Positions 57,342 to 64,000 of a stretch of 64,000 bases of DNA are shown one piece after another. The first letter of the stretch is position 1. Each line of letters opens with the position of its first letter. This DNA is from REEP01 sp964517265 (GTDB taxonomy: Bacteria > Pseudomonadota > Alphaproteobacteria > Rhodospirillales > Defluviicoccaceae). The DNA lies in assembly GCA_964517265.1 (NCBI GenBank), contig CAZFBS010000013.1, positions 1 through 64,000 of the forward strand, read 5' to 3'. Made by a program: the position numbers and the translations under genes. The notes beneath the pieces are model-generated. The model did not search any database. It had not been told where the DNA came from and worked only from the letters and a program-made list of their open reading frames with translations.

Positions 57342-58793
57342 TCATTCTCCGTTGTACAATTCCCCTGCCTGAATCGGTGTTCCTGTCAGAATGCCGCGGA
57401 AACGGCTCAGCGGTTCGCCAATGCTGATTCCGGACGCTCCTAGCTTGAAATCACGCAGCATCGTTTCGTGCTGTCCCGTACGCTTCTTGAACACCGATAC
57501 GGCCTTGCGTACCTCTCCTGCGAACTCATAGTAGCGGAACATCAGAACGGCGTCGGCAAGATAACTGAGGTCGATCTGCGGGCTCGATCCGGAAAAGCCG
57601 AGCCCATGCTGACCGACCACGAGCAGACTGATCACACCTTGCTGCCCAAGATAGCTGAGCAGTTCGCTCAGCAGCAGAATGCGGTCTTCCAACATGGTGT
57701 TGAGATAGCCGGTAAGGCTATCGATAACCACCATACGCACGCCGTCCTCAACATCTTCCCGGACCATCGAGATGAATTCGCCTGGCGTGAATTCGCCGAT
57801 GTTGACGGGACGAATGCGAATGCGGTTGGCGTCGCGGTGCGCGCGAACGGGAAGACCAAGGCCATCTGTCCGCGTCAGGAGAACGTTCAAGCTCTCCTCG
57901 AACAGATAGATGGCGCCCTTCTCACCGCGAGTAGCCGAGGCAACAACAAACTGCGCGGCACACGTCGACTTGCCGACGCCAGCGGGGCCAAGGAGGATGC
58001 AACTGGTTCCGCGGCTGAGCCCGCCGCCGAGCAAAGCGTCCAATGCGGGAAGATTGCTTGAGGCGGTGCCCGGCTTGACCTCGTGTCGATGCTCTGCCGC
58101 GACCAGACGAGGATACACTCGCAGACCGCCGGTCACGATGTTGCAATCGTGATAGCCGCAGTGAAATGCCATGCCACGCATCTTCAGTATCTGAAGGCGC
58201 CGCAACTGAGGGCCAAAATTCGGAGTCTGCCGATCCAACTGGACCACCCCATGCGCAATCGTACGAAGGCCGGCTTGCTTCGAGAGTTCATCACGGTCGT
58301 GGAGAAGCAAGACGGTGCAACCCGGCATCGCGAACAGGCGTCTTAAGAGCATGATCTGATGACGGAAATCCAGCGCATCGCCAGAGAGCAGACGCAGTTC
58401 CGAGAGACCATCGACCACTGCCCGCTGCGGGCGGACGCGAGCGATAACCTCCCGCAAAGCACGAACCGCATCCGTAAGTTCAACTTCCGATGGATGAAAC
58501 ACTGTCTGCGGCTCGCTGAGCAGAGGCTCGATTTCTGCCGGATGGTCGTGAATAACCAGTCCATCGAGCGACCAGCCATGCGCCGCCGCAACATCCTTCA
58601 GATCGATGCTGGTTTCGCAAAAGGTGACATAAAGAGCCCGCTCGCCGTTCTCTATGCCGGCGAGGACGAACTGAAGTCCCAGGGTGGTCTTGCCGACACC
58701 CGGCGGCCCCTCGATCAAATGAAGGCGTCCCTGCGGGAAGCCACCGCCAAGGATGCTGTCCAGGCCGCTGATACCGGTGCTTATCAACTCCAT
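57342..58793 (-). CDS. KaiC-like double RecA ATPase
   Basis: A 483-residue protein of two RecA/KaiC domains. Walker A motifs are GPPGVGKT (29-36) and GPAGVGKST (269-277). In cyanobacterial KaiC each domain has a catalytic Glu pair. Here domain 1 has FCE (C59-E60) and domain 2 keeps EE (299-300). The clock phosphosite Ser-Thr aligns with S410-Y411 (DLSYLADAV), so the serine is kept and the threonine is Tyr. KaiA and KaiB are absent. It is coupled to the histidine kinase on the same strand, suggesting a two-gene signalling module. Confidence 0.9.
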   Translation of the reverse strand: MELISTGISGLDSILGGGFPQGRLHLIEGPPGVGKTTLGLQFVLAGIENGERALYVTFCETSIDLKDVAAAHGWSLDGLVIHDHPAEIEPLLSEPQTVFHPSEVELTDAVRALREVIARVRPQRAVVDGLSELRLLSGDALDFRHQIMLLRRLFAMPGCTVLLLHDRDELSKQAGLRTIAHGVVQLDRQTPNFGPQLRRLQILKMRGMAFHCGYHDCNIVTGGLRVYPRLVAAEHRHEVKPGTASSNLPALDALLGGGLSRGTSCILLGPAGVGKSTCAAQFVVASATRGEKGAIYLFEESLNVLLTRTDGLGLPVRAHRDANRIRIRPVNIGEFTPGEFISMVREDVEDGVRMVVIDSLTGYLNTMLEDRILLLSELLSYLGQQGVISLLVVGQHGLGFSGSSPQIDLSYLADAVLMFRYYEFAGEVRKAVSVFKKRTGQHETMLRDFKLGASGISIGEPLSRFRGILTGTPIQAGELYNGE

Positions 58794-59283
58794 GCCGCCT
58801 CCGTTCCTGCTCCTTCAGCAAGTTGCGCAACCGGGATAACGTAACAAGATCCGTTAGCGCCGTCTTGATTTGTGAACAGGCCGAAATTGCAACAATGACC
58901 AGCGGTGCAGCCCGGCACCCGCCGAGCGACCTGGGTTTCCTTCTCATCGTTTACACAACGCTAACGGTCGGTCGGTATCGTAGGCATCAAGACTTGAGGC
59001 CGGGCATGACAATGTCCTGCATGATCGGCGGTGCGGAATTTGATGCTGACGGCTGGATCACCTCGGTCATCTCAATCAGACCAAGCTATCGCTGGCGGCT
59101 TCAAGAATGGTTGGGCTCGGCCGGTGCCGGACACCCGATGTTTGGCCGGCTCTTCTCGTAAGTCTCATCGCCGGTACAGTGTTGCCGTCTCGGGGGCGAG
59201 ACGCAAACGAAGCGCGATAAGACGACACCGGCCGCAACCCGTTTGAGGCCATAGCATAACAACAGGTGGAAGGAACCTTCCGT
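58794..59283. other. intergenic region between divergent genes
   Basis: 490 bases between the KaiC-like gene (minus) and an SDR gene (plus). A plus-strand frame from 58823 to 59161 has no ribosome site and no recognisable segment. No GGAAC/CGTT promoter was found. Confidence 0.4.
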
Positions 59284-60309
59284 ATGACAAGCGATGCCGC
59301 AGCAAAGTGCGCCCTGGTGACGGGCGCAACCGGCTTCACAGGGGGCCATCTGGCGCGGGAGCTGCAGCACAGAGGTTACGCGGTGCGCGCGCTTGTACGG
59401 AATGCGGGCGCCGCCTCCGCCGTCGATCTACGAGAACGCGGTATCGAGTTGATGGAGGGCGATGTCGGGGACGCCGATGCAGTCGATCGTGCCGCGGCTG
59501 GATGCACCCATGTGTTCCACATCGCAGCCGTCTATCGCACGGCCAACCATCCCGACAGCTACTACCGGCGCGTCAATACTGACTCCGTCAGATACGTGCT
59601 TGATGCCGCCCGCAAGCACGGCGTGCGCCGGATCGTGCATTGCAGCACCTGTGGTGTCCACGGCGATGTTCGGGAACTGCCTGCCAACGAGCAGACGCCC
59701 TACAATCCGGGCGACATCTACCAGCGCAGCAAGCTCGAAGGCGAACTCGTGGCGCAGGCGGCGATGCGGGAGGGCGCACCGGTTTCCGTGGTTCGTCCGA
59801 CGGGGATTTATGGTCCCGGCGATTTGCGCTTTCTCAAGCTTTTCCGCGCGATCCATTCCGGCACATTCCGCATGTTCGGCTCGGGCGAGGTTGCCTACCA
59901 CATGACCTACATCGACGATATGGTGCAAGGCATCGTGCTGGCTGGCGAGCATCCGGCGGCCGTCGGCGAGGTCTTCCTGATCGCGTCAGATGCGTACACC
60001 ACCCTCAACGATCTGGTGCGGACGATCGCCGATGCCTTGATGGTGGCGCCGCCGCGGGGCCACCTGCCGATGGCGCCGCTTCTGGCCGCGGCAATGATGT
60101 GCGAATGGATATGCCGGCCGCTCGGCATCGATCCGCCGCTGCACCGCCGCCGCTGCGAGTTCTTCACCAAGGCCCGTGCGTTCTCCAACGACAAGGCCAA
60201 ACGTCTGCTTGGATTTGATCCAAAGGTGACACTTGAGGACGGGATCCGCAGAACAGCCGCCTGGTACCGCGAGCAGTGTTTGTTACCCGCTGCGCGGAGA
60301 GCGGCATGA
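59284..60309 (+). CDS. NAD-dependent epimerase/dehydratase (HpnA-like)
   Basis: A 341-residue extended SDR with VTGATGFTGGHLARELQHRGYAVRALVRN at the NAD-binding end, HCSTCGVHG with the catalytic Ser region, and YQRSKLEGE. The closest type is the hopanoid-associated sugar epimerase/dihydroflavonol reductase group. It is the first of a second cassette: its stop overlaps the methyltransferase start by 4 bases. The start is ATG 59284; the longer frame adds six residues. Confidence 0.85.
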   Translation: MTSDAAAKCALVTGATGFTGGHLARELQHRGYAVRALVRNAGAASAVDLRERGIELMEGDVGDADAVDRAAAGCTHVFHIAAVYRTANHPDSYYRRVNTDSVRYVLDAARKHGVRRIVHCSTCGVHGDVRELPANEQTPYNPGDIYQRSKLEGELVAQAAMREGAPVSVVRPTGIYGPGDLRFLKLFRAIHSGTFRMFGSGEVAYHMTYIDDMVQGIVLAGEHPAAVGEVFLIASDAYTTLNDLVRTIADALMVAPPRGHLPMAPLLAAAMMCEWICRPLGIDPPLHRRRCEFFTKARAFSNDKAKRLLGFDPKVTLEDGIRRTAAWYREQCLLPAARRAA

Positions 60310-61076
60310 CCGGGCTTGCGGCCGCACCGGAGACGGCAACGGCAGGGCAGGTCGAGCAGCCGGATGTGCATTCTTCTACCGAGCTGTACAGGCGGCGCTT
60401 CGAAGGTCCTGCCGGACGCTATCTGCTGGAAGTGCAGACCCATGCGCTGTGTCGCCTTGTTGCTCCGTGGGCGGGAGCCAGCATCCTCGACGTCGGCGGA
60501 GGTCATGGGCAGGTCGCCGAACCGCTGGCGGAGAAGGGCCATTCGGTCACGGTCCTGGCCAGCGATGCTGTTGGCTTCGGACGTACGCGCAGCCTCACGG
60601 GCCAACAGGTCCGGCTGGCGGTCGGGCCACTGTGCGCTCCTCCGTTTCCCGATCGCAGCTTCGATATCTCGATCGCGGTTCGGATGATGGCCCATGTCGA
60701 GGATTGGCGTGCGCTCATCCATGGCCTCTGCCGCGTCGCCCGTCACGCGGTGATCGTCGACTTCCCAATCCCCGGCGGCTCCAACATGCTGGCGCCGTTC
60801 CTGTTCGGTATGAAGAAGAAGTTCGAGGGCGATACCCGAGTCTTCAGGATGATCGGAAAGCCCGAGATGCAGCGAGCCTTCGCGACGAACGGATTTATCG
60901 TCGATAATACCCTCGGCCAGTTCGTACTGCCGATGGCCGTACACCGCGCGTTGAAAGCACCCCGGGCCTCACGGGTGCTCGAGGCAACGCTGCATACCTG
61001 TGGTCTTGCCGATCGTGTCGGCACGCCGGTATTGATGCGCGCTGTGCGCGCGGACGCTTCCCATCGGGCAGGCTGA
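60306..61076 (+). CDS. SAM-dependent methyltransferase
   Basis: A 256-residue class I methyltransferase with the SAM loop ILDVGGGHGQVAEPLA and the acidic second strand VLASDAVG. A later segment reads AVRMMAHVEDWRALIHGLCRVAR. Between the SDR and a glycosyltransferase it is likely to methylate a sugar or lipid-linked intermediate; this is inference. Start ATG overlaps the SDR stop by 4 bases and it ends 2 bases before the next gene. Confidence 0.87.
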   Translation: MTGLAAAPETATAGQVEQPDVHSSTELYRRRFEGPAGRYLLEVQTHALCRLVAPWAGASILDVGGGHGQVAEPLAEKGHSVTVLASDAVGFGRTRSLTGQQVRLAVGPLCAPPFPDRSFDISIAVRMMAHVEDWRALIHGLCRVARHAVIVDFPIPGGSNMLAPFLFGMKKKFEGDTRVFRMIGKPEMQRAFATNGFIVDNTLGQFVLPMAVHRALKAPRASRVLEATLHTCGLADRVGTPVLMRAVRADASHRAG

Positions 61077-61078
61077 CG

Positions 61079-62263
61079 ATGCGCATTCTCGTCCTTGCCC
61101 CGCAACCGTTCTTTACGGGCCGGGGAACACCGATCGCCGTACGCCTGCTGCTCGAGACGCTCGCCGATCGCGGCCATGAACTGGATGTGATCGTTTTCGC
61201 AGAGGGCGAAGATGTGACCATCGGCGGCTGCACCTTAAGCCGGGTGCCGGCCCTGCCTGGCACCCGTCAGATGGCGCCGGGCTTTTCGCTGAAGAAGGCG
61301 GTATGTGACGGCGTGTTGACCGGGATGGCAGCTTGGAAACTCATTCGCCGGCGCTATGACGTGATTCATGCGGTCGAGGAAGCCGCCTTCATCGCCATGA
61401 CGCTGGGACCGATCTTCCGCGTGCCGTACGTCTACGACATCGACTCATCGATCCCCGAGCAGATCAGCGACAAGTTCCGGATACCCTCCTGGCTGCGGCA
61501 CGCGCTGGACGCCGCCGAGCGTCTCGCGATCCGGCGCAGCGTCGGCGCGATCACATGCTGTCGTGCTCTGGAAGATATCGTTCGCCGGCACGCGGCCGAT
61601 GTTCCGGTGCAAACCGTCGAGGATGTGCCGTTGGTCGAGGCTGCGGTGGAGGAAGAGCCGCCAGTCGACTGCCGGTTCTCGGAACCCGTAGCGATGTACG
61701 TAGGCAACCTCGAGCCGTATCAGGGGGTTGGCCTGCTGATCGACGGCTTTGCCGAGGCGGCAAGGGCAGGGACTGCCTTGCGGCTGGTCCTCATCGGTGG
61801 AACCGAGGTCCACATCGCGGAATATCGCCAGCAGGCCGCGAGGCGCGGTGTCGCGGAGAAAATCACTTTTCTTGGTCCTCGTCCGGTCGCGGACCTGGGG
61901 CGGTATCTGCGCCAAGCGACGCTGGTGGTTTCGCCGCGAACGCAGGGGCGCAACACGCCCATGAAAGTCTATTCGTATTTAGACTCAGGGCGTCCGCTGC
62001 TGGCGACACGGCTTCCAACTCATACCCAGGTGCTCGATGACGAGATCGCCATGCTGGTCGATCCGACTCCCGAGGCGGTGGCGGCCGGATTGATGCGCCT
62101 GTCGACCGATGAACCTTTGCGCCGGCAACTGGCCGAGGCGGCGCGGGCGAGGGTCAGCGAGCGGTTCAGCCGGCCGGCGTTCGTCCGCAAGCTGCTGGGC
62201 TTCTACGAAGGAGAAATCATGCCGCGTCTGAAACCACACAAGCTCCGGCGTCGGCTGGTCTGA
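61079..62263 (+). CDS. GT4-type glycosyltransferase
   Basis: A 394-residue GT-B enzyme beginning LVLAPQPFFTGRGTPIAVRLLLETLADRGHEL, with AMYVGNLEPYQGVGLLIDGF and LVVSPRTQGRNTPMKVYSYLDSGRPLLAT in the donor half. It completes the SDR-methyltransferase-glycosyltransferase cassette. Its acceptor is unknown. Confidence 0.9.
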   Translation: MRILVLAPQPFFTGRGTPIAVRLLLETLADRGHELDVIVFAEGEDVTIGGCTLSRVPALPGTRQMAPGFSLKKAVCDGVLTGMAAWKLIRRRYDVIHAVEEAAFIAMTLGPIFRVPYVYDIDSSIPEQISDKFRIPSWLRHALDAAERLAIRRSVGAITCCRALEDIVRRHAADVPVQTVEDVPLVEAAVEEEPPVDCRFSEPVAMYVGNLEPYQGVGLLIDGFAEAARAGTALRLVLIGGTEVHIAEYRQQAARRGVAEKITFLGPRPVADLGRYLRQATLVVSPRTQGRNTPMKVYSYLDSGRPLLATRLPTHTQVLDDEIAMLVDPTPEAVAAGLMRLSTDEPLRRQLAEAARARVSERFSRPAFVRKLLGFYEGEIMPRLKPHKLRRRLV

Positions 62264-62373
62264 CGGCGAGGGGGAGAGGCCGTCGCTTGACATGACAAGC
62301 CGGCATCGCCGTTCCACTGCCAATACGACGCATGAGAAACGGATCGGGAAGACGGAGGTGCCGACCCCGCTCG

Positions 62374-63552
62374 TCAGCGCCCAATCGGCGTCATCTGTTT
62401 CTGTCGCCGATCGAGCATCCTTGCGATGCGACGGGCGAAGACCGGCGCCGTGGTAAATTTCACGTCAACTGCGCTCAGCAGCCCAATCGGCCCGCCATGA
62501 GCGGCATGGTCAATGAAGACCGGTCGATCGGCGGGTTCGGCATTGCGGCCCCGCCGGGTCGGCATAAATCCGGCGTAGATGCCGTGCACATGACGGCGCG
62601 TGGCCCCAAATCCGGGAATGGCGTCGTTCAGGTCTGCGAGAAACGCATCGATAGCACCGGCATCCGGCTCCGGCTTGCCGAGGGGTGGTGACCAGGGCAG
62701 GTGCCAAGTGCCGCAAAAGGCGGCACCGTCAAGCGGATAAACGAACAGAACCGGCGCATTGGGACGGAGCGCCTGCACAGCGAGACCGCCTTCGAATGGC
62801 GCGGGCCTGTCGAGCAGAAGATTAAAGGCGAGCGATGGCCGGAACAGCTCCGGTAGATCCCGATCGAAGCGGGCGGCTAGCTCACGGCTCCACGGCCCGG
62901 CGGTGTTGATCGCAGTCTCCGCATCCACTGTCCAGCCGCCGCTGCCGCTCACTCCGCGCACGTGGCCACGCTCAACAATCAGGCGATCCACTGTCGTCGA
63001 CAGCTGGATGACCACACCGGCCGTAACCGCCTCGTCGGCGAGGGTGTGAATGAGCTTGCGGTCGTTGCGCACGACTGCATCGTGCCAGAGAGCGGCGCCC
63101 TGAAGTCCCGCCTTCGGTACGGCCGGATAACGGGCTCGGGTTTCCGTTGCGTCAAGGACGCGGCCGGCCGGCAGGTGCCGCTCGGCAATGACGCCGGCAT
63201 TACGGTCGCGGGCCAACATGGCGTCGATCGCGAACGCGGCCCGGAGCGGCCAGGGGTGTTTCAGGCCGCGGCCGTACAAGGGCATTAGGCAGGCGAGCGG
63301 CTCGACGCAGTCGGGATAGTGACGGAGCCAGTGGGTGCGTGCCTTGATCGTTTTTCGGTGGCGAACCACATCGAGGCGTTGCAGATAGCGGAAGCCGCCG
63401 TGAAGTATTCGAAACCAGGCCGCCGTGGTTTCGCCGGCAATCTGTTCACCGCGTTCGACAAGTAGCGTGCGCCGACCGGATCGCGCAAGTTCCGTTGCGG
63501 TGCAGATGCCATGCACGCCGGCTCCCACTACGATCGCATCAAAGGCCGCCAT
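62374..63552 (-). CDS. FAD-dependent oxidoreductase related to glycerol-3-phosphate dehydrogenase
   Basis: A 392-residue DAO-fold flavoprotein: FAD loop IVVGAGVHGICTATELARSG, then HGGFRYLQRLDVVRHRKTI (substrate-side motif of the GlpD group), and INTAGPWSREL. It is shorter than canonical GlpD, lacking the C-terminal helical domain. The start is ATG 63552; the longer frame to 63804 has no conserved content. It is convergent with the GT4 gene. It may act on a glycerol or sugar phosphate, but this is not certain. Confidence 0.85.
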   Translation of the reverse strand: MAAFDAIVVGAGVHGICTATELARSGRRTLLVERGEQIAGETTAAWFRILHGGFRYLQRLDVVRHRKTIKARTHWLRHYPDCVEPLACLMPLYGRGLKHPWPLRAAFAIDAMLARDRNAGVIAERHLPAGRVLDATETRARYPAVPKAGLQGAALWHDAVVRNDRKLIHTLADEAVTAGVVIQLSTTVDRLIVERGHVRGVSGSGGWTVDAETAINTAGPWSRELAARFDRDLPELFRPSLAFNLLLDRPAPFEGGLAVQALRPNAPVLFVYPLDGAAFCGTWHLPWSPPLGKPEPDAGAIDAFLADLNDAIPGFGATRRHVHGIYAGFMPTRRGRNAEPADRPVFIDHAAHGGPIGLLSAVDVKFTTAPVFARRIARMLDRRQKQMTPIGR

Positions 63553-63661
63553 GGTTCTCAAGCGCTCCGTCGATGGTGCCGGTCCTGAAGATGCCGATCG
63601 AGGAGCTGGATGTCGTCTTTCGTGCCCGAAATGGGTTGCGCACGCGCCTGCAAAGAATAGA

Positions 63662-64000
63662 TCATGGGCGCCTCTGCTTGAGGATTTGCATCGCGAGCTG
63701 GGCGCGGAGGAACGCACAGGCACCAATCCGACGTCCATAGGTCGGCAGGTTGATTGCGGGGTCCAAAAGCAGGGCCCGAAGATCCGCAAACGGGGCATCA
63801 CCATCGATGTCCATCGTGACGATCAACCCGTAACTCGCCACCCGATTGACCTGGCTTTCGAGTGGCAGCGGGTCACTGCCGGGCAGCACGCGACGCCCGG
63901 CAGCGGTGACTCGCTCGAATAGGGAAGGTTGCGGCCATAAGCGGGCGCGGTTGCCATTGTCACCGAGAAGAACTTTGCTGCCGAGCGGGCTGTCGAGGAA
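63662..64000 (-). CDS. C-terminal part of an unrecognised protein (cut by window edge)
   Basis: An open frame enters from the right edge and ends at TGA 63662, giving the last 112 residues. The segment LGDNGNRARLWPQPSLFERV, then GRRVLPGSDPLPLESQVNRV, and at the end TYGRR are protein-like and probably conserved. I do not recognise the family with confidence; a PHP-type metal-dependent phosphoesterase C-terminus is one possibility. It lies 110 bases upstream of the FAD oxidoreductase on the same strand. Confidence 0.55.
   Translation of the reverse strand, partial: FLDSPLGSKVLLGDNGNRARLWPQPSLFERVTAAGRRVLPGSDPLPLESQVNRVASYGLIVTMDIDGDAPFADLRALLLDPAINLPTYGRRIGACAFLRAQLAMQILKQRRP

Noticed and set aside
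57342..58793. circadian clock gene
   Set aside because: KaiA and KaiB are absent, the phosphosite Thr is Tyr, and the neighbour is a histidine kinase; only the fold is shared.
58823..59161. 112-codon plus-strand frame
   Set aside because: No ribosome site, no recognisable segment, and it lies in a region expected to hold divergent promoters.

Overview
The window reads as chromosome of an alphaproteobacterium, probably a Rhodospirillales-type organism. The base composition is GC-rich with dense, often overlapping genes. It carries a circularly permuted alphaproteobacterial tmRNA gene beside an alphaproteobacterial SspB adaptor, an Rrf2 regulator, UbiE/UbiB ubiquinone genes, HflKC-Deg, and promoters matching the alphaproteobacterial general-stress sigma factor EcfG. 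Two runs of exactly 100 N (23786-23885 and 28390-28489) show that this is a draft scaffold. No insertion sequence, CRISPR array, rRNA or convincing tRNA was seen. The species cannot be named from the sequence.

Positions 1-29258 are mostly housekeeping. The left edge cuts a membrane-anchored glycosidase-like gene (minus strand). A gene-poor stretch, an aldo/keto reductase and a cold-shock gene with two strong hairpins follow. Next is a sulfur-handling run on the minus strand (rrf2, cysK, moeB-like, dsrE-like), then dut-coaBC, a HAD phosphatase fused to a HerA-like ATPase, ubiE-ubiB divergent from mutM, and an enoyl-CoA hydratase. After these come a Tat-exported aldo/keto reductase, a trpB2-DUF1015 pair, and hflK-hflC-DUF2065-deg. 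The section ends with an Mrp/ApbC scaffold gene broken by an assembly gap, a PEP-synthase regulator, an SDR, thyX and a secreted RTX protein, also broken by a gap.

Positions 29259-41201 hold a beta-carbonic anhydrase, the two-piece tmRNA directly followed by the SspB adaptor for its tag, and an EF-hand protein. Both fumarase classes follow (iron-sulfur class I and FumC) on either side of a small hydrolase. After them lie a very large AsmA protein, a PIN-type toxin-antitoxin pair in toxin-first order, and a LysE exporter.

Positions 41354-64000 form an accessory stress and glycan island. Its first part has a tiny SFPASDPP-type protein, a type II NADH dehydrogenase, two paralogous ferritin-like proteins, ChaB and another small protein. 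Three of these genes have EcfG-type promoters that can be read directly (GGAAC, 16-17 bases, CGTT or TGTT). Six genes from 47250 to 55185 are joined by five consecutive 4-base stop/start overlaps. They encode an epimerase, a glycoside hydrolase fused to a second epimerase, a radical-SAM protein, a GT4 glycosyltransferase and two CgeB-like glycosyltransferases. This compact operon is the best candidate for an uncharacterised system and probably builds an unusual surface oligosaccharide. Bacterioferritin, a KaiC-like double ATPase paired with an HWE-type histidine kinase, and a second SDR-methyltransferase-glycosyltransferase cassette follow.
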